NCBI RefSeq assembly: GCF_029953595.1
Contig: NZ_CP124535.1
Location: forward strand, 1,054,001-1,118,000
DNA from: Fuscovulum ytuae
Lineage (GTDB): Bacteria; Pseudomonadota; Alphaproteobacteria; Rhodobacterales; Rhodobacteraceae
Direction of reading: 5' to 3'
Length of the DNA: 64,000 bases
The position numbers and the translations under genes are program-made. Positions 35,903-47,481 of this stretch are shown here, piece by piece; within the stretch, counting starts at the first letter, position 1; the number at the start of each line of letters is the position of its first letter. The notes beneath the pieces are model-generated. The model had not been told where the DNA came from and did not search any database. It saw only the letters and a list, made by a program, of their open reading frames with translations.

Positions 35903-35939
35903 CGAAAATCACCCCCAAACGCGGGTTAATGCTGGTCTT

Positions 35940-37457
35940 TCAATTGTTTGCCGGGCGTTCCAGAACCGCACTCAGCGGGGCCAGCGCCACGCTCGCCGCC
36001 CGCCCCTCGACCGTCCATTCAAGGATCGCCGCCACCGTATCGGGGCGCAGGCGGCCGATCACGACGACCGCCCCTTCCTGCGCCGCCTTAAAGGCCGCGC
36101 GGTCAAGGTAGTTGCGCATCTTCGGCACGGATTCGCCTTCAGAATCAAGGATGCGGAAGATGACCGCGCTGGGCACGCCCTCACGACGGGCCACCTGATC
36201 GGCGGGGTTCAGGCCACGGTCAAAGGTCACAAGGCCGCGCCCCTGATCGGCCACGATCGGCACCGCCTGCCGCGCCAGATCGAGACTGTCTTGAAAGCCA
36301 CCTTCCATCGCATCGACCACTGCCACAGCCTCGGGCAGGGCCAAGTCCAACGCCTGAAAGCTTTGCTCCATATCCGCCGCCGTCGCACCTGCCGGAAGGC
36401 CCACGGCAAGCATCGCCACCTCTTGCCCCGCCGACCGATAAGCCATTGCAGAGGTTAGTGAATCCTCTCGCAGGGGATCAAGGACGAAGGTCACCGGGAA
36501 GGGCAGTTTCGCCACTTCGGCGCGCAGGGCGGGATCGCCCCCTTCGTCGATCAAAAGCAGCGCGAAAAGCGGCTTGCCCTCATCATTCGCGAAGGGCCGC
36601 GCAAAGAGATCAAGCGGCGTCGCCCCCTCGGCCAAAACCTCGGGCGTGGGCGGTGCCTCGGCCTCGGATGCAGGTTCATCCCCGATCCGCGGCAGGCGGT
36701 TGGTCGTCACACCTGCCACACGATCCTGAAGCGTGCCTTCCGTCTGAAGTTGCCCCGCAGGTTCCTCAGGCTCCACCGGGGCGATGATGACGGGCATCGC
36801 CTCTGCCTCTGGGGCCGGGGTCAGCAGCGCCTCGTCCTGCGGGGCAGCGGCAGGGGGCACCTGATCCGGCTGGGGTGGCGCTACCTCTGCCAGCGGGGCG
36901 GTTGGGGCAACCGGGGGCGGCTGGACCTGCGGTTCGTACGGCAAGGCAGGTATCGGCGCATCGGCGGCCGCAACCTCTGGCATAGAGGGGGCGGCTGGGG
37001 CGTCTGTCATCGGCGCGGCAGGGGCAACGGCAGGGATTTCTGCTTCTGTTTCCGAAGGTTGCGCGGCATTCTCGGCAGTGGCTTCGGGTGCGGGCAGCGC
37101 CTCCACGACAGGGTCGCTGGCCGTGGCGGGGGGGTCTGGCATGGCATCGGCGGGCACTGCATCTGCGGCAGGGGGCGCGGCCACCTCTGCCACTGCGGGT
37201 CCGTCGGTTTCTTCCACCACCTCTGGCGCAGGGGCCTCGTCCGGTTCAGGCCCTTTTTGCAGGATCTCGGGCATCTGCTCCGGCTCTGGCAAGGATGGCA
37301 GCGCTTCGGGCGCTGTCACCGGTTCGATGGTCGGCGCGATATCTGCCTGCGGTGCCGTTGCGGCCCCCGGCAAAGGGGCCACTTGGGACATCACCGCCAA
37401 ACCCGCCGCGGCAACGACGCCACCCCAGATCACGCCCGTCACGAAACCCCGGATCAC
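35940..37457 (-). CDS. Divergent polysaccharide deacetylase family protein (YibQ-like)
   Basis: A membrane-anchored periplasmic protein of 505 residues. One N-terminal helix (FVTGVIWGGVVAAAGLAVMS) is followed by about 240 residues of Pro/Ala/Glu-rich, probably disordered linker. The C-terminal domain (about residues 300-500) has the YibQ-like deacetylase fold: FALLLIDEGGDPALRAEVAKL, PFPVTFVLDPL, and AVVVIGRLRPDTVAAILEW. The standard metal-binding motif of active deacetylases is not evident. The frame opens at 37568, but the GTG at 37457 is well spaced from AGGAG and starts at the helix. It is oriented against the trp genes and separates trpE from trpG. Confidence 0.85.
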   Translation of the reverse strand: MIRGFVTGVIWGGVVAAAGLAVMSQVAPLPGAATAPQADIAPTIEPVTAPEALPSLPEPEQMPEILQKGPEPDEAPAPEVVEETDGPAVAEVAAPPAADAVPADAMPDPPATASDPVVEALPAPEATAENAAQPSETEAEIPAVAPAAPMTDAPAAPSMPEVAAADAPIPALPYEPQVQPPPVAPTAPLAEVAPPQPDQVPPAAAPQDEALLTPAPEAEAMPVIIAPVEPEEPAGQLQTEGTLQDRVAGVTTNRLPRIGDEPASEAEAPPTPEVLAEGATPLDLFARPFANDEGKPLFALLLIDEGGDPALRAEVAKLPFPVTFVLDPLREDSLTSAMAYRSAGQEVAMLAVGLPAGATAADMEQSFQALDLALPEAVAVVDAMEGGFQDSLDLARQAVPIVADQGRGLVTFDRGLNPADQVARREGVPSAVIFRILDSEGESVPKMRNYLDRAAFKAAQEGAVVVIGRLRPDTVAAILEWTVEGRAASVALAPLSAVLERPANN

Positions 37458-37593
37458 CGCCTGCACTCCTTCTTCTTGTGGCCCTTTCAGGGCCTCGGAT
37501 GCGCCACTATGACTTGACGCCCCTCTTCCGCTCGGCCCATGTATAGCCCGACCCGTCCATGGGTTCATCCCCTATCCGGCAAGGCCCTGCAAG

Positions 37594-38184
37594 ATGCTGC
37601 TTCTGATCGACAACTATGACAGCTTCACCTACAACCTCGTCCATTATCTGGGCGAGTTGGGGGCTGATGTGGCCGTCCACCGCAATGATGCGCTGGATGT
37701 GCAGGCAGTTCTGGCCATGCGGCCCGAGGCGATCGTCCTGTCGCCCGGCCCCTGTGATCCGGCACAGGCGGGCATCTGCCTGCCCCTGGCCACGGCGGCG
37801 GCCGAGGCGCGAATCCCCCTTCTTGGCGTCTGCCTTGGCCATCAGACGATTGGCGAGGCCTTTGGCGGCAAGGTCATCCGTTGCCATGAAATCGTCCATG
37901 GCAAAATGGGCGCGATGCATCATGCGGGCAAAGGCGTGTTCCGCGGCCTGCCCTCGCCCTTCCTCGCCACCCGATACCATTCACTGATCGTCGACCGCGC
38001 GACCCTGCCCGATTGCCTAGAGGTGACCGCATGGCTTGAGGATGGCACGATCATGGGCCTGCGCCACAAAGACCGGCTGATCGAAGGGGTGCAATTCCAC
38101 CCTGAAAGCATTGCCTCTGAACATGGCCATCAGTTGCTTCGCAACTTTCTGGAAGAGGCCAAGGCCGCAACGGTGCCAGCATGA
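37594..38184 (+). CDS. trpG: Anthranilate synthase component II (glutamine amidotransferase)
   Basis: A 196-residue class I glutamine amidotransferase that feeds ammonia to TrpE. The triad is Cys80 (GVCLGHQ), His169 and Glu171 (VQFHPES). The N-terminus [22 protein letters not shown] is typical. PabA is the main alternative because the families are nearly indistinguishable, but the adjacent trpD and trpC genes support TrpG. It overlaps trpD by four bases. Confidence 0.94.
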   Translation: MLLLIDNYDSFTYNLVHYLGELGADVAVHRNDALDVQAVLAMRPEAIVLSPGPCDPAQAGICLPLATAAAEARIPLLGVCLGHQTIGEAFGGKVIRCHEIVHGKMGAMHHAGKGVFRGLPSPFLATRYHSLIVDRATLPDCLEVTAWLEDGTIMGLRHKDRLIEGVQFHPESIASEHGHQLLRNFLEEAKAATVPA

Positions 38185-39197
38185 GCGATGCGCTGCGCCC
38201 TCTGATCGGCATCGCCGCCGAACGCCCTCTGACGCGGGCCGAGGCTCAGACCGCTTTCGAGGCCCTTTTCAACGGCGAAGGCACCCCTGCCCAGATGGGC
38301 GGCTTTCTGATGGCGCTGCGCACACGGGGGGAAACGGTGGACGAATATGCCGCCGCCGCCAGCGTGATGCGGTCGAAATGCAACCCCGTTACGGCCCCTG
38401 CGGGTGCGATGGATATCGTGGGGACGGGGGGCGACGGGAAGGGTACGCTTAATATCTCAACCGCGACGGCCTTTGTCGTGGCGGGTGCGGGCGTCCCGGT
38501 AGCCAAGCATGGGAACCGCAACCTTTCCTCCAAATCCGGCTCGGCAGATGCGCTGACGGAACTGGGGCTGAATGTCATGGTCGGCCCCGATGTCGTAGAA
38601 AAATGCCTGACCGAGGCAGGCATCGGCTTCATGATGGCCCCCATGCACCACCCGGCGATGCGCCATGTCGGCCCGGTGCGGATGGAGCTTGGCACCCGAA
38701 CCATCTTCAACATCCTAGGCCCCCTGACGAACCCTGCCGGGGCCAAGCGGCAATTGACCGGGGCTTTCGCGGCACGCCTGTTGCGGCCCATGGCAGAAAC
38801 GCTGATGGCGCTGGGGTCGGAAAAGGCTTGGCTTGTGCATGGCGGGGATGGCACGGATGAATTGTCCATCGCCGCGCGGTCGCAGGTCGTGGCACTGGAA
38901 AACGGGGCAATCCGCGAATTCGACATCGGCCCCGAAGATGCGGGCCTGCCCTATCACCCGTTCGAAGCCATCCTTGGCGGCACGCCCGCCGAAAATGCAC
39001 AGGCGTTCCGCGCCCTGCTGGATGGGGAAATGGGTGCCTATCGCGATGCCGTCCTGCTGAACGCCGCTGCGGCCCTTGTCGTTGCAGACCGCGCCGCCAC
39101 CCTGCCCGAAGGCGTGCAGATTGCAGCCGCCGCCATCGACAGCGGCGCCGCTCGCGCAAAGGTCGCCGCCGTCGCGCGCATCACCACCGGGGAGTAA
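38181..39197 (+). CDS. trpD: Anthranilate phosphoribosyltransferase
   Basis: A 338-residue enzyme joining anthranilate to PRPP. The PRPP/Mg motif [21 protein letters not shown], the [17 protein letters not shown] segment and the anthranilate-site [22 protein letters not shown] are intact. It starts within the trpG stop (ATGA) and precedes trpC by 51 bases, forming the trpGDC core. Confidence 0.96.
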   Translation: MSDALRPLIGIAAERPLTRAEAQTAFEALFNGEGTPAQMGGFLMALRTRGETVDEYAAAASVMRSKCNPVTAPAGAMDIVGTGGDGKGTLNISTATAFVVAGAGVPVAKHGNRNLSSKSGSADALTELGLNVMVGPDVVEKCLTEAGIGFMMAPMHHPAMRHVGPVRMELGTRTIFNILGPLTNPAGAKRQLTGAFAARLLRPMAETLMALGSEKAWLVHGGDGTDELSIAARSQVVALENGAIREFDIGPEDAGLPYHPFEAILGGTPAENAQAFRALLDGEMGAYRDAVLLNAAAALVVADRAATLPEGVQIAAAAIDSGAARAKVAAVARITTGE

Positions 39198-39248
39198 AGG
39201 CCCTGCCAAGGCCTTTTCTTCCCCCCCTCCACCCGCTAGGGAACTGGC

Positions 39249-40055
39249 ATGAGCACTATTCTCGAACGCATCAAGGCCTATAAGCTTGAGGAAGTCGCCG
39301 CCCGCAAGGTGCAGCGCTCCCTTGCTGATCTGGAAGAGGCCGCCAATGCCGCCCCCGCCCCGCGCGGTTTCGCCCGCGCCCTGACTGAGGCGGCCCATGT
39401 GGGGTATGGCCTGATTGCCGAGATTAAGAAGGCCAGCCCCTCCAAGGGCCTGATCCGCCCCGATTTCGACCCGCCCGCCCTCGCCCGTGCCTATGAGGCC
39501 GGGGGGGCCACCTGCCTTTCGGTCCTGACCGACGGGCCAAGCTTTCAGGGCGATGACAGCTATCTCACCGCCGCGCATCGGGCGACCAATCTGCCCTGCC
39601 TTCGCAAGGATTTCATCTACGACCCCTATCAGATCACCGAGGCGCGGGGGCTGCACGCCGATTGCATCCTGCTGATCATGGCCTCGCTGTCTGACAGTCA
39701 GGCCGCCGAACTGGAACAGGCCGCCTTCGACTGGGGCATGGATGTGCTGATTGAAGTGCATGACTTGGCCGAACTGGAACGCGCCGCGCGGCTGAAATCC
39801 CCGCTCATCGGGATCAACAACCGCAACCTCCATACGTTCGTGGTCACGCTCGACACAACGCGCGATCTGGCCCGTCGCGTGCCGGAGGATCGGCTCATCA
39901 TCTCGGAAAGCGGGCTTTACACGCCTGACGATCTGGCCGACCTCGCCCGCTATGGCGCGCGCTGCTTCCTGATCGGGGAAAGCCTGATGCGGCAAAAGGA
40001 TGTGGAGAGCGCGACCCGCACCATCCTTTCGCGTCCTCTCACCGGGCATAGGTAA
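39249..40055 (+). CDS. trpC: Indole-3-glycerol-phosphate synthase
   Basis: A 268-residue TIM barrel, monofunctional (no TrpF fusion). Conserved [54 protein letters not shown] and [19 protein letters not shown] segments hold the catalytic Lys and Glu residues. trpF, trpB and trpA are not in the window. moaC follows after five bases, so the trp and molybdenum-cofactor genes are likely co-transcribed. Confidence 0.96.
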   Translation: MSTILERIKAYKLEEVAARKVQRSLADLEEAANAAPAPRGFARALTEAAHVGYGLIAEIKKASPSKGLIRPDFDPPALARAYEAGGATCLSVLTDGPSFQGDDSYLTAAHRATNLPCLRKDFIYDPYQITEARGLHADCILLIMASLSDSQAAELEQAAFDWGMDVLIEVHDLAELERAARLKSPLIGINNRNLHTFVVTLDTTRDLARRVPEDRLIISESGLYTPDDLADLARYGARCFLIGESLMRQKDVESATRTILSRPLTGHR

Positions 40056-40060
40056 GGCCA

Positions 40061-40543
40061 ATGGCCTCGCCCCTCACCCATTTCGACGACGAGGGCCGCG
40101 CGCATATGGTCGATGTGTCGGGCAAGCCGGTCACGGACCGCACCGCCATCGCCGAAGGCCGCGTGCTGATGACAGCGGAAACGCTGGCCCTTGTCACCGA
40201 AGGCCGCGCCAAGAAAGGCGATGTGCTGGGCGTGGCGCGGCTTGCGGGCATCATGGGGGCCAAGCGCACGGCCGACCTGATCCCCCTCTGCCATCCCCTT
40301 CCCATCACAAAGGTCGCGCTTGACCTGACGCCGGATACCAGCCTTCCCGGCGTCATCGTCACCGCCACCGTCCGCACCAGCGGCCAGACTGGGGTAGAGA
40401 TGGAGGCGCTCACCGCCGTCTCCATCGCTTGTCTGACGATCTACGACATGCTGAAAGCCGCCGAAAAAGGGATGCAGATCGAAGGCATCCGCCTGCTGAT
40501 GAAGGATGGCGGCAAGTCCGGCCGGTTCGAGGCCGCGCCGTGA
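40061..40543 (+). CDS. moaC: Cyclic pyranopterin monophosphate synthase
   Basis: A 160-residue molybdenum-cofactor enzyme acting after Moa[41 protein letters not shown] and the C-terminal [23 protein letters not shown] with its conserved lysines are diagnostic. It overlaps moeA by GTGA at 40540-40543. The cofactor could serve the molybdopterin dehydrogenase subunit at 47.5 kb. Confidence 0.96.
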   Translation: MASPLTHFDDEGRAHMVDVSGKPVTDRTAIAEGRVLMTAETLALVTEGRAKKGDVLGVARLAGIMGAKRTADLIPLCHPLPITKVALDLTPDTSLPGVIVTATVRTSGQTGVEMEALTAVSIACLTIYDMLKAAEKGMQIEGIRLLMKDGGKSGRFEAAP

Positions 40544-41718
40544 TCTCGGTTGAAGAGGCGCTGGCGAAATGCTTCGCCCTTACCCGTCCGCTCGCCGCGG
40601 AAACCGTGCCCCTGCGCCATGCGGCCGGCCGCGTCCTTGCCCACCCCGTCATGGCCACGCGCGACCAGCCGCCCTTTCCCGCCTCGGCTATGGATGGCTA
40701 TGCGCTGCAAGGCGACCCGGCCCCCGGCGACCAGTTCATCCTGATCGGTGAGGCTGGCGCAGGCCATGCATGGTCCGGCACCATCGGCCCTGCGCAGGCA
40801 GTCCGCATCTTCACCGGCGCGCCCATCCCCGATGGCGCAACCCGTGTCGTTATTCAGGAAGACGTCACCCGCACAGGCGACACGATCATGATCCGGGACG
40901 GGGCCGATGCCGCCACCCATATCCGCCCCGCCGGGCAGGATTTTCGCGCGGGTGCCATAGTGGCCCCCCGCCGCCTGCGGCCAAACGACCTTGCCCTTCT
41001 GGCCGCCATGAACATCGCCGAGGTGCCCGTCACCCGCCGCCCAATCGTCGCCATCATCCCCACCGGGGATGAATTGGTCATGCCGGGCGAAACCCCACGC
41101 CACGATCAGATCATCGCTTCCAACAGCTATACGCTCGCCGCGCTGGTCGAGGCCGAGGGGGCCGAGGCCCGCCTCCTCCCCATTGCGCGCGATACAGAGG
41201 CAGAGCTTTTCACCGTCCTCTCCATGGCCGACGGGGCGGATCTTGTTGTCACCATCGGCGGCGCATCCGTCGGTGACCATGATCTGGTGGGTCGCGTGGC
41301 CGAAAGCATGGGGATGGAGCGCGCCTTCTACAAGATCGCCATGCGCCCCGGCAAACCGCTGATGGCGGGCCGACTGCGTGGCATCCCGATGCTTGGCCTG
41401 CCGGGGAACCCCGTCTCCTCAATCGTTTGCGGGCATCTCTTCCTGCTGCCCATGGTGCGCGCCCTTCTTGGCCTTGGAGAATACCCGCCCGCCACCGCCC
41501 GCGCCGTCCTTGGCGCAGATGTCGGCCCCACCGGCCCACGCACCCATTACATGCGATCGCGGCTTGCCCCTAGCATGGGCCTGCCCCGCATCACCCCCTT
41601 CGATCGACAAGACAGCGCCCTGATCACCATCCTGACCGAGGCTGACGCGCTGCTGATCCGCCCCTTGGGCGATGGCCCGCGCCCTGCGGGAACCGAGGTG
41701 GACTATATCCCCTTGTGA
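40540..41718 (+). CDS. moeA: Molybdopterin molybdenumtransferase
   Basis: A 392-residue enzyme that inserts molybdate into adenylylated molybdopterin. [31 protein letters not shown] and [24 protein letters not shown] match MoeA. The frame is open further upstream inside moaC; the GTG at 40540, overlapping the moaC stop, gives the standard start [11 protein letters not shown] and implies translational coupling. lexA follows after 78 bases, with its own promoter. Confidence 0.95.
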   Translation: MISVEEALAKCFALTRPLAAETVPLRHAAGRVLAHPVMATRDQPPFPASAMDGYALQGDPAPGDQFILIGEAGAGHAWSGTIGPAQAVRIFTGAPIPDGATRVVIQEDVTRTGDTIMIRDGADAATHIRPAGQDFRAGAIVAPRRLRPNDLALLAAMNIAEVPVTRRPIVAIIPTGDELVMPGETPRHDQIIASNSYTLAALVEAEGAEARLLPIARDTEAELFTVLSMADGADLVVTIGGASVGDHDLVGRVAESMGMERAFYKIAMRPGKPLMAGRLRGIPMLGLPGNPVSSIVCGHLFLLPMVRALLGLGEYPPATARAVLGADVGPTGPRTHYMRSRLAPSMGLPRITPFDRQDSALITILTEADALLIRPLGDGPRPAGTEVDYIPL

Positions 41719-41735
41719 CCCGCGCCCTGTTCCGG

Positions 41736-41764
41736 TTGACACAAAACGGGAACACAGGTAGAAC
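41736..41764 (+). promoter_or_regulatory. lexA promoter with SOS box
   Basis: TTGACA (41736-41741), a 17-base spacer and TAGAAC (41759-41764) form a near-consensus promoter. Overlapping its -10, the minus strand reads GTTCTACCTGTGTTC (41750-41764), the alphaproteobacterial LexA box GTTC-N7-GTTC. LexA autorepression is the expected consequence. Confidence 0.88.
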
Positions 41765-41796
41765 ATTGCTCCAACACAGGCGCGATGGAGGGGCCG

Positions 41797-42483
41797 ATGC
41801 TGACCCGGAAACAGCTGGAACTCTTGGATTTCATCAAGACGCGGATGGATGCCGATGGCGTCCCCCCATCCTTCGACGAAATGAAAGAGGCGCTTGATCT
41901 GCGCTCCAAGTCCGGCATCCACCGCCTGATCACCGCGCTCGAAGAACGTGGTTTCATCCGCCGTCTCGCCCACCGCGCCCGCGCGCTGGAAATCGTCAAA
42001 CTGCCCGAGGCGATGGAAAAACCCGGCTTCAAACCCCGTGTTATCGAAGGGGCAAAGGTCGAACCGCCCCGCGCGGCCATCCCGGTTGAAGCGGTGCATG
42101 CCCTTGAACTGCCGGTCATGGGCCGGATCGCGGCCGGTGTGCCCATTGAAGCAATTGCCGAAATCTCCCACCACATCGCCGTGCCGGGGTCCATGCTGTC
42201 GGGCCGCGGCCATCACTACGCGCTGGAGGTAAAGGGGGATTCCATGATCGACGCGGGGATCAATGATGGTGACATCGTGGTGATCCGCGAACAATCCACC
42301 GCCGAAAATGGTGATATCGTTGTCGCGCTGGTGGAAGAACATGAGGCGACGCTGAAACGCTTCCGCCGCCGTGGGTCCATGATCGCGCTTGAGGCAGCGA
42401 ACCCTGCCTATGAAACCCGCGTTTTTCCTGACCATGCCGTTCGCGTGCAAGGCCGCCTTGTCGGATTGATCCGGACCTATTGA
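41797..42483 (+). CDS. lexA: LexA repressor
   Basis: SOS-response repressor of 228 residues. The winged helix at the N-terminus ([13 protein letters not shown]) is followed by a self-cleaving S24 domain. The Ala113-Gly114 bond lies in RIAAGVP, nucleophile Ser149 is in GDSMIDAGI and Lys187 is in EATLKRF. An ATG four codons upstream (41785) is in frame, but GGAGGGG precedes the one at 41797. A SOS box overlaps its promoter. It ends tail-to-tail with comEC, overlapping by seven bases. Confidence 0.95.
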   Translation: MLTRKQLELLDFIKTRMDADGVPPSFDEMKEALDLRSKSGIHRLITALEERGFIRRLAHRARALEIVKLPEAMEKPGFKPRVIEGAKVEPPRAAIPVEAVHALELPVMGRIAAGVPIEAIAEISHHIAVPGSMLSGRGHHYALEVKGDSMIDAGINDGDIVVIREQSTAENGDIVVALVEEHEATLKRFRRRGSMIALEAANPAYETRVFPDHAVRVQGRLVGLIRTY

Positions 42484-44549
42484 CCGGCTGCCAACAGACG
42501 CGCGGGGTCCTCTATCCCCCCGCGCGACCACGGACGATTGCCGCTATGCGTTGCGGTCACGCGCAGCCCGCCCCCCGCCGCCGCAATGGCAAGCGTGCCA
42601 CTTCGGCCCAGCCGTTCTGGCGTCACGATCAGGCAGTCGCCCTTCGGCAAGGGCATCTCTTCCATCAGCACCAGCAGCGCAAAAAGGCGGCAGGCCTCTG
42701 TCGCATCGCCCCCTTCGCGCAGGATGACCCCGCGTCGCCCCCCGATGGCAAAGACGCGCCCCAAGGGCCCCTCGGCAAAACCGCCCCGCGCCGCAGCCGC
42801 TGCCTGCCCGGCCAGATCGCCGTCATTCTCCAACCAATTGCGAAGCAGAAACCCCTGCCCCCGCGCGGCTGACAGCGCCCGCCCCTCCGGCCCCAGAACA
42901 CCCACCGCAGCGTCGCCGCCAATCAACACGTCCGGCCGTCCCCCCTGCCCCCACAGCGCCAAGGCCACCACCACCGGCACCGCCCCGGCCCATCGCGCCC
43001 GCCCCTGCCACAGGCACAGCCAGCACAGGCCCAAGGTCAGCATGGGCAGCATCACGGCAGGCGGGGCAGGTATCCCCGTCACCGCCCCTTCCAGCCGCGC
43101 CACCTCATGCGCGACAAACAGTATCCAGCGGCATCCCATCTCCAGCACCCAAAAGGCCAAAGGGGCCAGCCCAAGGGGCCAAAGCAGCGCCGCCATTACC
43201 CCCGCCGGCATGATCATCGCCCCCATCACAGGCCCGGTCAGAAGATTGGCAATCAGCCCGTAATCCGTGAACCGGTTGAAATGCGCAGCGGCATAGGGCG
43301 CGGTCGCGAGCCCCCCCAGAAGCGATGACAGGAACAGCGTCGCCACAAACTGCGCCGCACGAGGCCACTTCCGCCGCGCCATCCGGTCCGTCCACCACCC
43401 GAACCCAAGGATCAGCGCGATGGTGGCAGCAAAGCTCATCTGAAAACCGGGGGAAAGGATCGCCTCGGGCTGCCAGAGCAGGATCACCGTCCCCGCAATC
43501 CCCACCGATCGCAGCGTCACGGCCCGTCGGTCCATCATGACCGCCCCCAGCATCACAGCCACCATGATGAAGGCCCGCTCCGTCGCAACATTCGCCCCGG
43601 ACAAAAGCAGGTAGAAGAACGCCACCCCAAAGGCCGCCACCGCCGCGATCTTTTTGGTATTCACCCGCAGCGCGACCGGCGGGATCAAGGCAAGACCAAA
43701 GCGCAGCAGGGCAAAGACAAAAGCCGTTATGAAGGCCATGTTCATCCCCGAAATCGCCAGAAGATGCGCCAGTGACGAATCCCGCAGCGCCGCCACCGCC
43801 TCGACCGATAGGCCAGACCGGTCTCCCGTCATCACCCCGGCGGCAAAGGCCCCTGCATCGCCCGGAATCGCCGCCTGTATGGCGCCCGACAGCGCCGCCC
43901 GCAGCCGCCCGATCTGGGCCTCGCCCGGCCCCGCAGCCTGCCACAGCAGAAGGGGATGGCGGGTATAGCCCACCGCGCCCAGACCATCGAAAAAGGCATC
44001 AAGGCGAAAGTCAAAGGCCCCCGGCTCTACCGGCCCCGGCGGCGGGGACAGGAAGGCCGTGACCATCACCACCTCGCCCGGTTGCGGTGCATGGGCCGAC
44101 AGATCACCCTGCAAGGACAGGCGAACCCGCGCGGGCGTTTCCTCGGCCGGCATCTCCGCCATCCAGACCTCATCCAGCGTGATCCGCAATGCCCCGGCCT
44201 GTGACCGATCAATCAGCACGACACGGCCCGTGACCGGACCATAAACCTCTCGCTCAAGGATCGGGGCGGACACCACGGCCACGCGCAGCCCGCACATGAC
44301 AAAACCCAGAAAGCACGCCGCCACAAAGATCGGCACTGGCCGCCAGGGCGGCCAACGCCAGGCGATCAGGGCCAGAAGCACTATCCCTGCCAAAAGGGCT
44401 GCATGGACAGCCAGCCCCGGTTCCCGCGTCTGTCCGAACCAGATCCCGATCCCACAACCCAAGCCCACCGGAAAGAAGGGCAGCAACCGCCCGCGCTGGC
44501 GGGCCAGCGCCTCTGCCATCCCGCCAAAGAGGACCGCCACCCCGCGCAC
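42477..44549 (-). CDS. ComEC/Rec2-family membrane protein
   Basis: A 690-residue polytopic inner-membrane protein. An N-terminal helix and OB-like domain (DUF4131) precede the Competence domain (about residues 220-480) with [25 protein letters not shown] and [15 protein letters not shown]. ComEC is the DNA-uptake channel. The C-terminal region is short and lacks the metallo-beta-lactamase HxHxDH motif found in longer members, so any nuclease activity is missing or replaced. The start is either the GTG at 44549 or the ATG at 44519. It overlaps lexA at the 3' end and diverges from gltX. Confidence 0.9.
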   Translation of the reverse strand: MRGVAVLFGGMAEALARQRGRLLPFFPVGLGCGIGIWFGQTREPGLAVHAALLAGIVLLALIAWRWPPWRPVPIFVAACFLGFVMCGLRVAVVSAPILEREVYGPVTGRVVLIDRSQAGALRITLDEVWMAEMPAEETPARVRLSLQGDLSAHAPQPGEVVMVTAFLSPPPGPVEPGAFDFRLDAFFDGLGAVGYTRHPLLLWQAAGPGEAQIGRLRAALSGAIQAAIPGDAGAFAAGVMTGDRSGLSVEAVAALRDSSLAHLLAISGMNMAFITAFVFALLRFGLALIPPVALRVNTKKIAAVAAFGVAFFYLLLSGANVATERAFIMVAVMLGAVMMDRRAVTLRSVGIAGTVILLWQPEAILSPGFQMSFAATIALILGFGWWTDRMARRKWPRAAQFVATLFLSSLLGGLATAPYAAAHFNRFTDYGLIANLLTGPVMGAMIMPAGVMAALLWPLGLAPLAFWVLEMGCRWILFVAHEVARLEGAVTGIPAPPAVMLPMLTLGLCWLCLWQGRARWAGAVPVVVALALWGQGGRPDVLIGGDAAVGVLGPEGRALSAARGQGFLLRNWLENDGDLAGQAAAAARGGFAEGPLGRVFAIGGRRGVILREGGDATEACRLFALLVLMEEMPLPKGDCLIVTPERLGRSGTLAIAAAGGGLRVTATHSGNRPWSRGGIEDPARLLAAGQ

Positions 44550-44626
44550 CTTGTTTCCCGCCCCGCATTTGCCTAGACAGGCGCCTGACCCTAGACCCGA
44601 CCGGTTTCCGAAAGGTTAACACCTCC

Positions 44627-46063
44627 ATGAGCGACGCCTCCTCCGCCGCCCGCCCCGGCCAAGCGCCGGTCGTCACCCGTTTCGCGCCCTCGCCCACCGG
44701 CTATCTGCATATCGGCGGTGGGCGCACCGCCCTTTTCAACTGGCTTTACGCCCGTGGCCGTGGCGGCAAGTTCCTCTTGCGGATCGAAGACACAGACCGC
44801 GAACGGTCCACCCCAGAGGCGACGGCGGCCATCCTGCAAGGCCTGCGCTGGCTGGGCCTTGATTGGGATGGCGAGGCGGTCAGCCAATTCGCCCGCAAGG
44901 ATCGTCATGCCGAAGTCGCGCATGAAATGCTCGCTCGGGGCACCGCCTATAAATGCTTCTCGACGCAAGAAGAGATTGCCGCCTTCCGCGCAGAACAAGA
45001 GGCGAAGGGTGTCTCCTACGCCGTTTTCCAAAGCCCGTGGCGCGATGCCGATCCCGCCACCCATCCGAAGGGGGTCCACTATGCCATCCGGATGCGCGCG
45101 CCCCGCGAGGGTGAAACCATCGTCGAAGATGCCGTTCAGGGAACCGTGCGCTTTCGCAATGACCAGTTGGATGACATGATCGTGCTCCGTTCCGACGGAA
45201 CCCCAACCTATATGCTCGCCGTCGTGGTGGATGACCACGACATGGGCGTGACCCATGTCATCCGGGGCGACGATCACCTGAACAACGCCGCCCGCCAGCA
45301 GATGGTCTATGATGCGATGGGCTGGACGATTCCCGTTTGGGCGCATATCCCGCTGATCCACGGGCCGGATGGCAAAAAACTGTCCAAACGCCACGGCGCC
45401 ACGGCCGTGGGCGACTATCAGCTTCAGGGCTACCCGGCGGCAGGCATGCGCAATTACCTGTCGCGCCTTGGCTGGGCGCATGGCGATGCGGAATTCTTCA
45501 CGTCTGCGCAGGCGATGGAATGGTTCGATCTGCCCGGAATCGGCCGCTCGCCCGCCCGGCTCGATTTCAAAAAGCTGGAAAACATCTGCGGTCAACACAT
45601 CGCTGCCAGCGATGATGCTGCGCTGCTGCATGAAATCGAGGCATTCCTCGCCGCCACAGGCCGCGACGCCTTGACCGCCGCACAACGCGACCTCCTGTCG
45701 CGCGCACTTTATTGCGTCAAGGATCGGGCGAAGACTTTCCCCGAACTCCTTGAAAAGGCGCATTTCGCCCTGACATCGCGGCCCATTTCGCCGGATGCTG
45801 CGGCAGCCCCGGCGCTTGATACGGTATCCCGTGGTATACTGAAATCGTTGACGCCGCGCCTGCAAACTGCTAGCTGGACGAAAGAGGGTCTAGAGCCGAT
45901 CCTGACCGAAACTGCCACGGCCCATGGCATCGGATTTGGCAAACTGGCCGCCCCGCTGCGTGCCGCCCTTGCCGGGCGCAGTGTGACACCAAGTGTTTAC
46001 GACATGATGCTTGTCATTGGTCGTGACGAAACGATTGCGCGGCTTGAGGATGCCGCGGGCTAA
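44627..46063 (+). CDS. gltX: Glutamyl-tRNA synthetase
   Basis: A 478-residue class I aminoacyl-tRNA synthetase. The HIGH-type motif [19 protein letters not shown] (about residues 22-40) and the KMSKS-type motif KKLSKRHG (about residues 248-255) are present. Because gatB is encoded at 58.9 kb, the cell has the transamidation route, so this enzyme, or a second GltX elsewhere, may also load tRNA-Gln with glutamate. gltA follows after 76 bases. Confidence 0.95.
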   Translation: MSDASSAARPGQAPVVTRFAPSPTGYLHIGGGRTALFNWLYARGRGGKFLLRIEDTDRERSTPEATAAILQGLRWLGLDWDGEAVSQFARKDRHAEVAHEMLARGTAYKCFSTQEEIAAFRAEQEAKGVSYAVFQSPWRDADPATHPKGVHYAIRMRAPREGETIVEDAVQGTVRFRNDQLDDMIVLRSDGTPTYMLAVVVDDHDMGVTHVIRGDDHLNNAARQQMVYDAMGWTIPVWAHIPLIHGPDGKKLSKRHGATAVGDYQLQGYPAAGMRNYLSRLGWAHGDAEFFTSAQAMEWFDLPGIGRSPARLDFKKLENICGQHIAASDDAALLHEIEAFLAATGRDALTAAQRDLLSRALYCVKDRAKTFPELLEKAHFALTSRPISPDAAAAPALDTVSRGILKSLTPRLQTASWTKEGLEPILTETATAHGIGFGKLAAPLRAALAGRSVTPSVYDMMLVIGRDETIARLEDAAG

Positions 46064-46139
46064 GGCCCGATCCTCGCAAGGCCGCATCGCTGCACCACGC
46101 CGCGGGATTTCCCACGGCAAGAACGAGGGATGTTGAGAG

Positions 46140-47435
46140 ATGGCCGAAACCAAGAAATCCGCCACGCTGACGCTGGATGGCAAGACCTATGACCTTCCGG
46201 TCCACTCGCCCACCCTTGGCCCGGATGTCCTTGATATCCGCAAACTCTATGCCGAGGCGGATGTCTTCACCTTCGACCCCGGCTTCACCTCCACCGCCGC
46301 CTGTGAAAGCGCGATCACCTATATCGATGGCGATGCGGGCGAGCTTCTGCATCGCGGCTATCCCATCGAACAACTGGCCGAGAAATCGTCCTATCTCGAA
46401 GTCTGCTACCTCCTGCTTTACGGGGAACTGCCGACCGCCGCGCAGCTGGCCGATTTCAAGGGCCGCGTGACCCGCCACACGATGGTGCATGAACAGATGC
46501 ACTACTTCTTCCGCGGTTTCCGTCGGGACAGCCACCCGATGGCCACCATGGTGGGCGTCGTGGGCGCGATGTCGGCCTTCTATCACGACTCGCTCGACAT
46601 CAACGACCCGTGGCAGCGCGAGGTGGCCGCGATCCGCATGATCGCCAAGCTGCCGACCATCGCCGCCATGGCCTATAAGTATTCGATCGGCCAGCCCTTC
46701 GTTTATCCGAAGAACAGCCTCGATTACGCGGGCAACTTCCTGCACATGTGCTTCTCTGTCCCGGCCGAGGAATATGTGGTCGATCCGGTCCTGTCCAAGG
46801 CGATGGACCGCATCATGATGCTGCATGCCGATCACGAACAGAACGCCTCCACCTCTACCGTGCGTCTGGCGGGGTCTTCGGGCGCGAACCCCTTCGCCTG
46901 CATCGCGGCGGGCATCGCCTGCCTTTGGGGACCAGCGCATGGCGGAGCGAACCAGGCCTGCCTTGAAATGCTGCGCGAGATTGGGACCGTTGACCGCATC
47001 CCCGAATATATCGCCCGCGCCAAGGACAAGGATGATCCTTTCCGCCTGATGGGCTTTGGCCACCGCGTCTACAAGAATTTCGACCCGCGCGCCAAGGTGA
47101 TGAAGGAATCCGCCGATGAGGTGCTGGGCCTGATGGGGATCGAAAACAACCCCACCCTTCAGGTCGCCAAGGAGTTGGAACGTATCGCGCTGGAGGATGA
47201 ATATTTCGTTTCGAAGAAGCTCTATCCCAACGTGGACTTCTATTCCGGCATCATCCTCGATGCGATGGGCTTCCCCACCTCGATGTTCACGCCGATCTTC
47301 GCGCTGTCGCGCACGGTTGGCTGGATTTCGCAGTGGAAAGAGATGATCGGCGAAAAGAACCAGAAGATCGGCCGCCCGCGCCAGCTTTATGTCGGGCAGA
47401 CGAAGCGCGACTACGTCGACCTGAAGCACCGCTAA
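46140..47435 (+). CDS. gltA: Citrate synthase
   Basis: A 431-residue type I hexameric citrate synthase, entry enzyme of the TCA cycle. Active-site segments are present: [39 protein letters not shown] with its histidines, and [18 protein letters not shown] with His and Arg. A clear terminator (47458-47477) follows the stop. Confidence 0.97.
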   Translation: MAETKKSATLTLDGKTYDLPVHSPTLGPDVLDIRKLYAEADVFTFDPGFTSTAACESAITYIDGDAGELLHRGYPIEQLAEKSSYLEVCYLLLYGELPTAAQLADFKGRVTRHTMVHEQMHYFFRGFRRDSHPMATMVGVVGAMSAFYHDSLDINDPWQREVAAIRMIAKLPTIAAMAYKYSIGQPFVYPKNSLDYAGNFLHMCFSVPAEEYVVDPVLSKAMDRIMMLHADHEQNASTSTVRLAGSSGANPFACIAAGIACLWGPAHGGANQACLEMLREIGTVDRIPEYIARAKDKDDPFRLMGFGHRVYKNFDPRAKVMKESADEVLGLMGIENNPTLQVAKELERIALEDEYFVSKKLYPNVDFYSGIILDAMGFPTSMFTPIFALSRTVGWISQWKEMIGEKNQKIGRPRQLYVGQTKRDYVDLKHR

Positions 47436-47457
47436 GTGATCAGAAATTTTGCAAGCA

Positions 47458-47477
47458 CGGCGGCCACTTGGCCGCCG
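47458..47477 (+). terminator. Terminator downstream of gltA
   Basis: CGGCGGCC, loop ACTT, GGCCGCCG, then TTCTTCATT. It lies between convergent gltA and the molybdopterin dehydrogenase gene and has the U-rich side toward gltA transcription. Confidence 0.75.
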
Positions 47478-47481
47478 TTCT

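Larger units (their letters stand above)
35368..35939. other. Intergenic region, 572 bp, with repeats and no convincing gene
   Basis: The gap after trpE holds a terminator-like hairpin (35399-35417) and two copies of the 58-bp dispersed element, 137 bases apart. Each copy is preceded by TTAACCTTAA (35689-35698 and 35826-35835). A 118-codon frame at 35473-35829 runs through a repeat copy and has no domain, so I do not call it. No minus-strand transcript is expected here except read-through of the deacetylase-fold gene. Confidence 0.65.
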
